64,000 nt of DNA from assembly GCA_018857735.1 (NCBI GenBank), contig JABMCL010001742.1:349501-413500 (forward strand). Direction: 5' to 3'. The translations under genes and the position numbers were made by a program. The stretch comes from Alviniconcha marisindica (taxonomy: Eukaryota > Mollusca > Gastropoda > Provannidae). Numbering within the stretch: position 1 is the first letter of the stretch; every line of letters starts with the position of its first letter. The notes beneath the pieces were generated by a model. The model had not been told where the DNA came from. It worked only from the letters and a program-made list of their open reading frames with translations, and did not search any database. Shown in pieces: positions 1 through 12,103 of the stretch.

Positions 1-2011
1 ACATGGTAAAAGAGTTTCAGAAGAAAGCAGATGCCATTGATAGCACTCAGTGCTCTAAGCAACACAAACTCAGTCTCCTGTTGCTGCGAGACCAGCTACA
101 TGAATATTTGGAGGGTGCAGCGTTTAAGGCGTAAGTCTCTCTCTCTCCGTCAGTCTCTTTCTCTCTATCTGTCTCTCTCGGTGTGTGTGTGCGTGTGCAT
201 GTGTCCACAGTTTTTAATTTATGTGTGTGTGTGTGCATGTGTCCATAGTTTTTGGTTTGTGTGTGTGTGACAGTGTATAAGACAAGTTCATTGCGTGTGT
301 GTGTATGTGCGTATTGGGTGTTTGGGTGTCTGGATCAGTGGATGTCTATGGATGAGATGTTGGTGTGCATAGTTATGATTAATAAATGTGTTAACACAGT
401 CGGAGGTGTTCATCAACTTAACCAAATATATTTCAGCTACTACTTCCCCATCAACTACTTGGAGGGTGTGCACATTGATATAATTCAGGGCATCCAGTTT
501 ATGAAGTTTGACACAGTAGAGGACTTTGAGATGTACGTGTCCAGGCTGGAAAAGCTTCCACAGAGGGTACGTCTTGCTTGTATTTGAGGCACCTTTTCTC
601 TTTCTTGTGTGTGTGTGTGTGTGTGTCTCTCTCTATTTGTCATCAGGGAGAGATTTGTAAAAAAGCCAACTTGTGCTTAAGTCTTTATCTTTGTGTAATA
701 AAGTATTATCTCTCTCTCCCTCGATTTAGTAATAACTAGGTGTAAGTAAGTAAATTGGTGTTTTACGCCCCGTCAGCCATTGTGGTTATATCAGGGTGAT
801 AGTAACAACTAAGAATATAGTTCAACTTCAAGTAATCAGTGATAACATAGTTCAATTATTCAGGGATGTTAGTTTACTCTGATTTGACGGAGTTTGTGAT
901 GTTTATATTTTGATTTTGGCAAGCTGCAGGAGGGGGGAAAAGTCTGTTGGAACAAAATAAGCAGTTTGGAGAAGTTCATTTTTGTGGAGCTTGCAAAGCA
1001 GATAATGTTAAATGTAAAGGCTGTTCTTAGTATATGTTGAAGTTACTTTGCAAAGTACCTTGACCCCTTGCGCTGATATCTGATATTTATAAACTGTAAT
1101 GGTTGACTGGGCGTAAAACAGCAAGTTACTTACCTTGACCACATCGACAAGACATTGTGAAGTTTTTTTTTCTTCGAAGTACTTAGCAAATCATTTAGAG
1201 TCTTTGGCTACATTGGCAATGAAAAGAAAGAAAAGAAAGAAAAGCATCTTACTCAGTATAAATCCCTTGTTAAAGACATTATACATGCAAAATAAGTTAC
1301 TGAACAGTTACAAGAGATGTTAAAGTGTCAAAATCAGCCCCTATCTCATTTTCACCCCAAAAGACAATTTGGTCGATTTTGCACCCCCGCGTCTCCCCTT
1401 AAGAAGGGTGTTATGAAAAGTTGCTTTGAACAGATTGCTATTATTATTGGTCATTAATTTTACATCGCACTATTCTCTGCTCGCTTTGAGCAGATTTCTA
1501 TTATTATTGGTCACTTTTATATCGCACTATTCTCTGCTCTCGAGCAGACTCGCTGCACTCATGTTTTGTGTGATTCTGGACAAGTACTAAGATGCAAATA
1601 AGTGTTCAGCATTTTCAGTGGTTTAGCAGCAACATGACTTTTGGGATTTTTTGTGGGGGTGGTGGTGGTGGGGGAGGTCGTGCCACCAGGCCCTGTACGT
1701 CTACACCCCTAAAGCTGATGATGATTTGTGCAGGAATAGTGTTTTTGTTGCAGATTGATCAAGTGCAGGAGGTGCTTGAGAAGGGCATTGAAGCAGAAAT
1801 GGTCATGCATCGATACAGTGTGGTAAGAGAAACTCATCTCTTCTCCTCTGTTGGTTGGAATATAAAATTTTGCAATAAGTGCTGTGGCTCGGAATACGTG
1901 ATGACTAGTGTTCCAGTTTGTCAATAATAATATTATTAATAAAGAGGATTTTTGGGGCACCCATCTACTGCACAAGGTGGGAGCACAGGGTGCTTTACAA
2001 TAACACTAGCA

Positions 2012-2042
<31 letters not shown>

Positions 2043-3431
2043 TATATATATGTTCTGGGCAGGGGGATAGGCACAGCTGTGAAAAAGACGATTTAAAAAT
2101 TGTTATTGAACAGGTGCATCTTGAAGGCTGCTTTAATTACTGCCAGGTGCAGAAATTGAATGTGTCAACCATAATGTTGTTGTTGCAGTTAATAATGAAG
2201 GCAAAAGTTATGAGCTGATTTTAAAAAGTTGATCATCAAACGAAGACCTGTATTGTTTGTATGCATTTAATGAGTGCAAGATATTGTAACGTAGTCCAGG
2301 AGGTAGTTTCAAAGCAGCTGGAGAACCTGAGCAGACTGTTTGAAGTGTAAGTGTAATATTTTTATGGTGTATTGTAATGTTTGTAATGTCTTGTGCTGTA
2401 ATCCAGGGCAGGAGGAAGTTTCAAGCCAGCTAGAGAAGCTGATGATCCAATGATGTGAACTGTAATGTTTGTACTGGTATTGTTATGTTTTGTAATGTGG
2501 CCCTGGAGGAAATTTCAAGCCAGCTAGAGAAGCCAAAGATCCAATGATGTGAACTGTATCTGTAATGTTTATACTGGTATTGTAATGTTTTGTAATGTGG
2601 CGCTGGAGGAAGTTTCAAGCCATCTAGAGATGCTGATCAGACACTATGAGTGTGAACTGTAAAGTTTCTAGCTGTGTTACAGCATGCAGCAGTGTATTGT
2701 GATGTGTGATTGTCATGAAATGACTAGAGAAGCTGATCAGACACTGAGCATGAACTGTAAATGTAATATTCGTACCTGCGTCACAGTGAGTTGTAATGCG
2801 TGGTGTAATTCAGTAGTAAGCGCTGAGCCAGATGGAAAAGCTGATCTAACACTGCGTGTGAACTGTAAATGTAATATTCACACCTGTGTCACAGTGAGTT
2901 GTAATGCGTGATGTAATTCAGGAGTAAGCGCTGAGCCAGATGGAAAAGCTGATCTAACACTGCGTGTGAACTGTAAATGTAATATTCACACCTGTGTCAC
3001 AGTGAGTTGTAATGCGTGATGTAATTCAGGAGTAAGCGCTGAGCCAGATGGAAAAGCTGATCTGACACTTGAGTGTGAACTGTAAATGTAATATTCGTAC
3101 CTGCGTCACAGTGAGTTGTAATGTGTGATGTAATTCAGGAGTAAGCGCTGAGCCAGATGGAAAAGCTGATCAGACACTGAGTGTGAACTGTAAATGTATC
3201 ATTCGTACCTGCGTCACAGTGAGTTGTAATGCGATATGTAATTCAGGAGGAAGTGCCGAGCCAGATGGAAAAGCTGATCAGTGCTCCGGTTGAGGAACAC
3301 CCCTTCATGAAACCTTTCCTGGCTGAAGACAAGAAAGTCTCTGATGATGCCTTGTGAGTGGAAACGTCTGGGTGTTTCACTGTTTGTGTCTGTGCATGCC
3401 TTCTCTCTCTCTGTGTCCCCCCATCTTTTTC

Positions 3432-3492
<61 letters not shown>

Positions 3493-6400
3493 CAATGTAT
3501 CAGACAAGTTCAGTGTGTGTGTGTGTATGCATGAAATGATTTGTAAGTGCTCAAATTCTGATAATTACATATCAAACAGTTCATCTTGTGTGTATGTTAA
3601 TGGGTAAGGATTGGGGCGTGGGGGGTCTCATGGTTTATGAGAGTGTGGCCAGCCATTTATGGAACTTTTTTGTCTTAAGGCAGGCCAAGGTTAACAAAGG
3701 TCTGTCAGTAAACAAAGTAAAACCAAATGGAGTGTGGAACTGTTAATATCAGTTTGACTTTCAGTGTGTTCATGTAGCTTTTTCTCTGTGCAGGCTGAAA
3801 GTGAAAACCAAAGCCATGGACATCATCACATCACTGGTTTCTCCAGCCTTTGAGAAACTTAAAAAGTTTCTGGAGGAGGTAGGTGTAATATAAGACGTCG
3901 TCATATACAGCTGATCCTGTCAGTGTAAATGTAACACGTTATCACACGCAGAAGAGCGAATGGTAATTATCCACAGATGTACATAAAGAAGGTGGAGACT
4001 GATAATATTAGGTCAGTGGTAATTGTTTACAGAGGTGTACATAAAGAAGGAGGAGACTGATGTGAGATGAATGGTAATTATCCACAGATGTACATAAAGA
4101 AGGTGGAGACTGATGTAAGATCAGTGATAATTATCCACAGGTGTACATAAAGAAGGGGGAGACTGATGTAAGATGAGTGATAATTATCCACAGGTGTACA
4201 TAAAGAAGGGGAGAGCCAGCGAGTGCATCTGCTCCCTGCCCAACGGCATCAGCATGTACCAGCAGTGCCTCAACTTCCACCTGTCGTGCGAGATGTCGCC
4301 CAAGGAGGTGCACGAGCTGGGCCTGAAGGAGGTTGCCCGCATTCAGAAGGAGATGAAGGCCCTGGCTAAGAAGGAGGGCTACGACCACATCTTCGACTAC
4401 ATCAAGGAGCTGAAGACCAAGGAGAACAGCAAGTTCACGTCCGGGGTGAGTGTTGCCGCATCTGCTGTTGTCGTTTTGCTTTGATGCGTGGGCATGCATT
4501 TATGTTAAAATGTGAATATGGGAATTGCTTGGCATTGAATATTCACCAGTATCATGAGTTTGTGCTAGACCCCAGAATGGACAAAGGAAAACCTCTACAT
4601 TAGGATGTGGATGTTGCTCAGTGGTAGAATGCCTTGCTCATGGTCGGAAAGTTGCAGGCTTGATCCATCCCGAAAGGAGTTACCCAGGTTTAATTGTTTT
4701 TGTTCTGTGTACAGGAGGAGGTTCTTGAATACGTGAAAGACCTTTGTTACAACAAGATCCAGCCCAAGATACCCACCTTGTTCCAGGATGTACCCGACTC
4801 TCCTCTCAAGTAGGTGGAAGACTGTTACAACTCCTTGTTCTTCTACATCGGTTGCACAACTGCGTTACAGAGTCTGCAGTGCCCTCTAGGACTCTTTAGA
4901 GTGCTCAAGACAAAGTGAAGGCAGTGCTTGAGGTTCTACAGTGGGTGAAGGGATCACAAAAGAGATGAACAAAGAGGAGGTGTCGTGGGGAATGGTCAGA
5001 CTGGGGGGAAGGGTAGTGAAAGGGAATAGTTTTTGATGTGGTTATGGGGAATGTTTCCAGTAAACATGCTGGATCCAATCCAGAAGTGTTTTGGTTATGG
5101 CCAGTTATGGCCATTACGGCCAGCTTGCAGCCAGAATTGGGCTGGATCGTATATGCTGGATCCGACTTTCCAGATTTGTTTCAGTTCTGGTTTTTCAAAG
5201 AAGGCATGGGCCATACTGTGCAAAACCAACCCAGATCTGATCTGGATGGCCAGGTCAGGGTTTGGCTAAACTCAGTTGGTCTGAAAGCAAGCTGGTGTGC
5301 AGGAATCATTGGCCTGGTTTCTGGCAGGATGCAACCGGCTTGCTACTAGTTTCCCATTTTCGGATTCGGTTGCATTCTTCCACAGGTGTCCCAGATAATA
5401 TTATTCTTTATACAAAACTAGCCCAAATCCGATTTAGTTCTGGCTGATTGTGCCAGATTTTGGCCAAACGGATCTGGTCTTCACTTCTGGCCAGTGCTTC
5501 CCAGCCGATCCAGCCTGGATGCGAATTGGATCCAGTATGTTTACTGGGCTTAGTGAGGACTAATGGTATTAATGGAGCCATTGCTTTGGATGTAGAAATG
5601 GGGGTGGACTTAGGAAGGGACTGAGAGTTAACAGAGCTATGTTGCTGATGTATACCCAGGCGTTTAGTATGGACCAACGTTTTAGCAGTTAGAGCCATGC
5701 ATCTGACTGAAGAACAGACATTTGGGTGGAGTACGAAAAGCAAGTTGGGGGGGGGGGGGGGAAGCAGCCAAGGAGGATGGCAGCAGTTGTGAGAGGAACT
5801 TGTGTTTCCACCTAGCTGTGCTGACTGAGAAAGAAGAATAGCCTAGGCACTCTGTATGTAACCTGTCAACAGTAAATTGAGAAAGAAGAATAGCCTAGGC
5901 ACTCTGCATGTAACCTGTCAACAGTAAATTGAGAAAGAAGAATAGCCTAGGCACTATGTATGTAACCTGTCAACAGTAAATTGAGAAAGAAGAATAGCCT
6001 AGGCACTCTGTATGTAACCTGTCAACAGTAAATTGAGAAAGAAGAATAGCCTAGGCACTCTGCATGTAACCTGTCAACAGTAAATTGAGAAAGAAGAATA
6101 GCCTAGGCACTATGTATGTAACCGGTCAACAGTAAATTGAGAAAGAAGAATAGCCTAGGCACTATGTATGTAACCGGTCAACAGTAAATTCAGAAAGAAG
6201 AATAGCCTAGGCACTATGTATGTAACTGGTCAACAGTAAATACAGAAAGAAGAATAGCCTAGGCACTATGTATGTAACCAGTCAACAGAAAATTGAGAAA
6301 GAAGAATAGCCTAGGCACTATGTATGTAACCAGTCAACAGTAAATTGAGAAAGAATAATAATAGCCTAGGCACTATGTATGTAACCTGTCAACAGTAAAT

Positions 6401-9400
6401 TGAGAAAGAAGAATAGCCTAGGCACTATGTATGGAACCAGTCAACAACAGTAAATCTCCTGTTTTTTCTCATACCCTCCCTTTTCTTTCTAGAGTTCTAG
6501 TCAACAGTAAATTGAGAAAGAATAATAGCCTAGCCACAATGTATGGAACCAATCAACAATAACTCTCCAGTTTTTTCTCTTACCCTCCCTTTTCTTTCTA
6601 GAGTTCTTTCCTTGCAGGTATTGTAGGATTGCCTCCAGGTTGCGGAAGCCTGTCAACATCAGCTGAAAAATTAGCCAATGCAGTGTTCATTTATGATGTT
6701 TTTTGTTCAGGATCATGCCGACACCACCTGCGCTGGCAAACTCGCCTGAAGGCTTCTACTATGCTGGCACCCCCGACGGATCCAGGTCTGGGGTCTACTA
6801 CCTCAACACTGCCAATCTGGACACTGTGTAAGTCTCCACCTGGGATCAGCTCTGCGTAAGGGGTTCCGCGCTGCCAGTCAGAACATCACCATTAGTATTC
6901 TATGACAAAAACCCAAAGAGTGGCTGCCGTATTTATCCCACAAGCTAAAGCATAGCAACAAATGAAAAAATGGTGGATTCCGAACAAAACCTTCACAGCA
7001 AGTAATGATCCACATGTACTGGCGACAGATACCAGCTGCAGTCAGACTGAGGTAATTGCGTTCATTTGAATGCTGGAATTGGACTCAAATCACTGTGCAC
7101 TGTGTAACAATACACACAACAATACTATACAAAAGAACCTTATTATTCGTAATGTATGCACGAAATGAAAGTTTTTCTTTCGGTCGCTCAAATTCCACAC
7201 TAAAAAGGACAAGTAGACCATTCAGCACAACAAAGGTAGGAGTATACAGAGAAAATGGAGTAAAACATAGTAAATCATCACAAAACACTTTGTTCTGAGA
7301 TCGGTTAAGTGCATAGACATTCCTCATATTCCTACTCTCCACCAGTTTTACATTCACAGCCAAAACAACACTCACACACCCACAAACACATTAAAAATAT
7401 CACATCACCCACCTATATCAAGCATACACATGCGCAGCCCCCCCTCTCCCCAACTATCCATTTTTTTATGTAATACCATCACAGTCCATATTAATCACAA
7501 TATTAATACCATCAGCCTACAATCACAGTGACTGTCATATAAATATAATTATTACCATCATAATCCACATTAATCACAATATTAATACCATCAGCCTACA
7601 ATCATATCGGTTGTCATAGAAGTATAATTATTACAATTCAAGCCAGCACACAACAGCCCACCACCTGCCCCCAGCACACACACAGCACACACACAGCACA
7701 CACACACACACACACACAGCACACACACACAGCACACACACACACACACACACACACAGCACACACACACACAGCACACACACACACACACACAGCACAC
7801 ACACACACACAGCACACACAGCACACAGCACACACACACTCACACACAGCACACACACACACAGCACACACACACACGCAAAAGCACATGATCGACCTAC
7901 ATACACACAGAGTGACACTCCCACCAGCACCCACACATTACATCCATCGGTGACAGTACAAACTGAACAATCCATGTGAATCATAACACTGAAGTCGCTA
8001 ATCAAGCTGTTCTTGCAACACCCATCACAGCAGTAATAACAAGAGCACACACCCTCACCCCCCGTTCACAACAAGCTCTGTTTTGTTGTGTTGCAGACAC
8101 AAGCATGAGCTGACAGCGCTTAGCCTTCATGAGTCCATCCCCGGTCACCACCTACAGGTCAGCCATTGGTCATCATGCTTCATTTGTTTGGAGGGAGTCA
8201 TTTATGCTGATGGTGGTCATGTAATTCTTTATATGGAGGGAGTCATTTATGCTGATGGTGGTCATATAATTCTTCATTTGTTTGGAGGGAGTCATTTATG
8301 CTGATGGTGGTCATATAATTCTTTATTTGTTTGGAGGGAGTCATTTATGCTGATGGTGGTCATATCATTCTTTATTTGTTTGGAGGGAGTCATTTATGTT
8401 GATGGTCATATAATTCTTGTTTGGAAGGAGTCATTTATGCTGAAGATGGTCATGTAATTATTTGTTTGGAAGGAATCATTTATGCTGAAGATGGTCATAT
8501 AAGTATTTGTTTGGAGGGAGTCATTTATACTGACGGTGGTCATATAAGTATTTGTTTGGAGGGAGTCATTTATGCTGAAGATGGTCATATCATTTTTTAC
8601 TTGTTTAGAGGGAACCATTTGTACTGACAGTGGTCATATAATTATTTGTTTGGAGGGAGTCATTTATACTGATGGTGGTCATAGAATTTTTTGGTGGGAG
8701 TCATTTATGTTGTTGGTGGTCATATAATTATTTGTTTGTTGGGGGGGGGGGGGGGGGGGAAGAGAGGATCTCTGTTCATTAATTTAGATGTGTTTGTTTC
8801 ACTACAGGCTGAGTTTGCTTTGAATGAGAAAGGGTTGCCGGATTTCCGACGCTACTCTGAAGATGGCAAATACTACCTGGCTCCCAGTCGCTTCTCCTTC
8901 AACACTGCCTATGTTGAGGTAAGAGGCCCCTGTGGACTCGAGTCAGTAGGGAGGAGGTGGTGTATGATGTCAGGTTGATGGTGTACTTTGTTGCTGCTGT
9001 GGCGGAGGAGGTGTGTATGATGTCAGGTTGATGGTGTGGGGAGGAGGTGGTGTATGATGTCAGGTTGATGGTGTACTCTGTTGCTGCTGTGGGGAGGAGG
9101 TGGTGTATGATGTCAGGTTGATGGTGTGCTTTGTTGCTCGTATGGGGAGGAGGTGGTGTATGATGTCAGGTTGCTGGTGTGGGGAGGAGATGGTGTATGT
9201 CAGGTTGATGGTGTACTCTGTTGCTGCTGTGTGGAGGAGGTGCATGTGTATGATGTCAGGTTGATGGTGTACTTTGTTGCTGCTGTGGGGAGGAGGTGCG
9301 TGTGTATGATGTCAGGTTGGTGGTGTACATTGTTGCTGCTGTGGGGCTGTGGGGAGGAGGTGCATATGATGTCAGGTTGGGTGGTGTACGTTGTTGCTGG

Positions 9401-11980
9401 TGTGGGGAGGAGGTGGTGTATGATGTCAGGTTGATGGTGTACTTTGCTGCTGGGGAGGAGGTGGGTGTGTATGATGTCGGGTTGAAGGTGTACTTTGTCG
9501 CTGGGGTGGGGCTCTGGGGAGGAGATGGGTGTGTATATCATACTTTTGCATGGTTGGGGTCTGTAGAGAGGAGGGGGGTGTATGATGCCAGTTTGATGAT
9601 GTACTTTGCAGCTTGGGTAGAATCTGTATGAAAGAGGTGGGTTTATGATGTCAGTTTGATGATGTACTTCGTTGTTGCAAGGGTGGGGTCTGTAGGGAAG
9701 AGGTGGGTATGTATGTCAGGTTGGTGATGTACTTAATTGCAGGGGTCTGTATGATGTCAGCTTGATGATGTACTTTGTGTTGCAGGGGTGGGGTCTGTAT
9801 GATGTCAGTTTGATGACGTACTTTGTTGTTGCAAGGGTGGGGTCTGTATGATGTCAGTTTGATGATGTACTTTGTTGCAGAGGTGGGGTCTGTATGATGT
9901 CAGTTTGATGATGTACTTTGTTGTTGCAGGGGCGGGGTCTGTAGGGAAGAGGTGGGAGTGTATGATGTCAGTTTGATGATGTACTTTGTTGTTGCAGGGG
10001 TGGGGTCTGTAGGGAAGAGGTGGGAGTGTATGTCAGTTTGATGATGTACTTTGTTGTTGCAGGGGTGGGGTCTGTAGGGAAGAGGTGGGAGTGTATGATG
10101 TCAGTTTGATGATGTACTTTGTTGTTGCAGGGGTGGGGTCTGTAGGGAAGAGGTGGGAGTGTATGATGTCAGTTTGATGATGTACTTTGTTGTTGCAGGG
10201 GTGGGGTCTGTAGGGAAGAGGTGGGAGTGTATGATGTCAGTTTGATGATGTACTTTGTTGTTGCAGGGGTGGGATCTGTAGGGAAGAGGTGGGAGTGTAT
10301 GATGTCAGTTTGATGATGTACTTTGTTGTTGCAGGGGTGGGGTCTGTAGGGAAGAGGTGGGAGTGTATGTCAGTTTGATGATGTACTTTGTTGTTGCAGG
10401 GGTGGGGTCTGTAGGGAAGAGGTGGGAGTGTATGATGTCAGTTTGATGATGTACTTTGTTGTTGCAGGGGTGGGGTCTGTAGGGAAGAGGTGGGAGTGTA
10501 TGTCAGTTTGATGATGTACTTTGTTGTTGCAGGGGTGGGGTCTGTAGGGAAGAGGTGGGAGTGTATGTCAGTTTGATGATGTACTTTGTTGTTGCAGGGG
10601 TGGGGTCTGTAGGGAAGAGGTGGGAGTGTATGATGTCAGTTTGATGATGTACTTTGTTGTTGCAGGGGTGGGGTCTGTACAGTGAGGCCCTCGGGGAGGA
10701 GATGGGAGTGTATGAGGACAGTGACACTCTGTGAGTACTGATGGACCTTTCGGTGAAAATCATTTTGACTACTGTGTGACCATTTAAAAAAATGTGCTGT
10801 TGTATTCAGTTTGTTCCATGTCTAGAACTTGGAGGTTCTGCCAAAGCATGGTGAGACCTTTTGTGTGCAGCTGTTTTCCAGCATAATTATTCATTTTAAC
10901 GCAGGCACGTAGTGTCCACCTTTTTCAGTCAGGTAGATGATTTTTATAGGTACCTATCTGGAAAAATGGAGAAGAAACATTGAGATTTTGATACAGGGCA
11001 GTGTGGAAAACAAAGCAATGGTTTACTTTTTAAATTTGGACATTACAGGCATTGAATTGTTGTTGACTTTGTTCTCCAGAAAGAAGAGGGAAATGAGACA
11101 GAATGTAGTAGACGACTTATTTTTGTCATTGTCTGCAGAGCACAAAACATTTATTTTATGGGGACACTTGTCAAGTGCCTCATCTTGAGATGATCCCTAA
11201 GCATTTCACAATGGCAACTATATAGCGCTATTCTCAGCTTCTGAGCAGACCCACTGCATTCTCTTCGTGTGCGACTTTGAATGAGTGACTGTAGCTTTGC
11301 ACAGCACCATTTTTGAATAGCCACTGAAACTTTAAAGCGCTGTTTGGTTGTTGCATGGCTGGTGCCACTTGAAACTTGCCATCTTAGCACACATTCTGTG
11401 GACGCCAAACAACTATGCACCACTTTATCGTGTCACTTTATTCGATGCCAGAGACATTGGATGCATGCTGTAATCTGCCGCATGCAGGTTTGATGGAATG
11501 ACCAGTATCTTTTATGTGTGACTGTGGTAAAATGACCAGTATCTTTTATATGTGACTGTGGTAAGATGCCAGTGGAATGGATACCAAAATAAGAGTCGGC
11601 GTGGAAAGTTGACCCTCTAGAGACGAATTGTGTCACAGGTACAAAACATCTGTGGGGTACATGTTCATCTCATGTAAATGGCTGGAAAAAATACTTGTGC
11701 TTTGCTCAGAACTCCTGCTGAAATAATTTCTTCTCTGAAAGTTCATCTTGATTTGTTTCCAGGCTTGGTCGATACTGTTTTGAAATCTTCAGAGCAGCAC
11801 GCATGGTGGTTGACACTGGAATCCATGCTTTTGGGTTTGTAACTTTGACTTTCAGTGTCTCCTTTTCTCTCTCTCTGTTAGTGATGTCTGTCTGTGTCTT
11901 TGTCTGCATGTGTGTCTCCGTCTAGCTCTGTGTATGTTTTTTTTTTGTCTTTGTCAATCTACTCGCGTGTGCACACACAT

Positions 11981-12019
<39 letters not shown>

Positions 12020-12057
12020 CACCCACCCTCTCTCACTCGTTCTCTACACATGCATGT

Positions 12058-12103
<46 letters not shown>

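Noticed and set aside
4606..4690. Functional tRNA gene
   Set aside because: Box-like segments only, stems not closed.
6602..6617. Possible 16-base microexon between AG and GT
   Set aside because: Joining exon 4715-4809 directly to 6711 keeps phase and fits the DUF885 family; the microexon would break the frame of the next exon.
7590..8050. Cys/Val-rich minus-strand frames
   Set aside because: Products of CA/GT dinucleotide repeats; the same applies at 11894-12178, 15743-16123, 17267-17790, 42248-42592, 53084-53505, 58327-58651 and 62569-63205.
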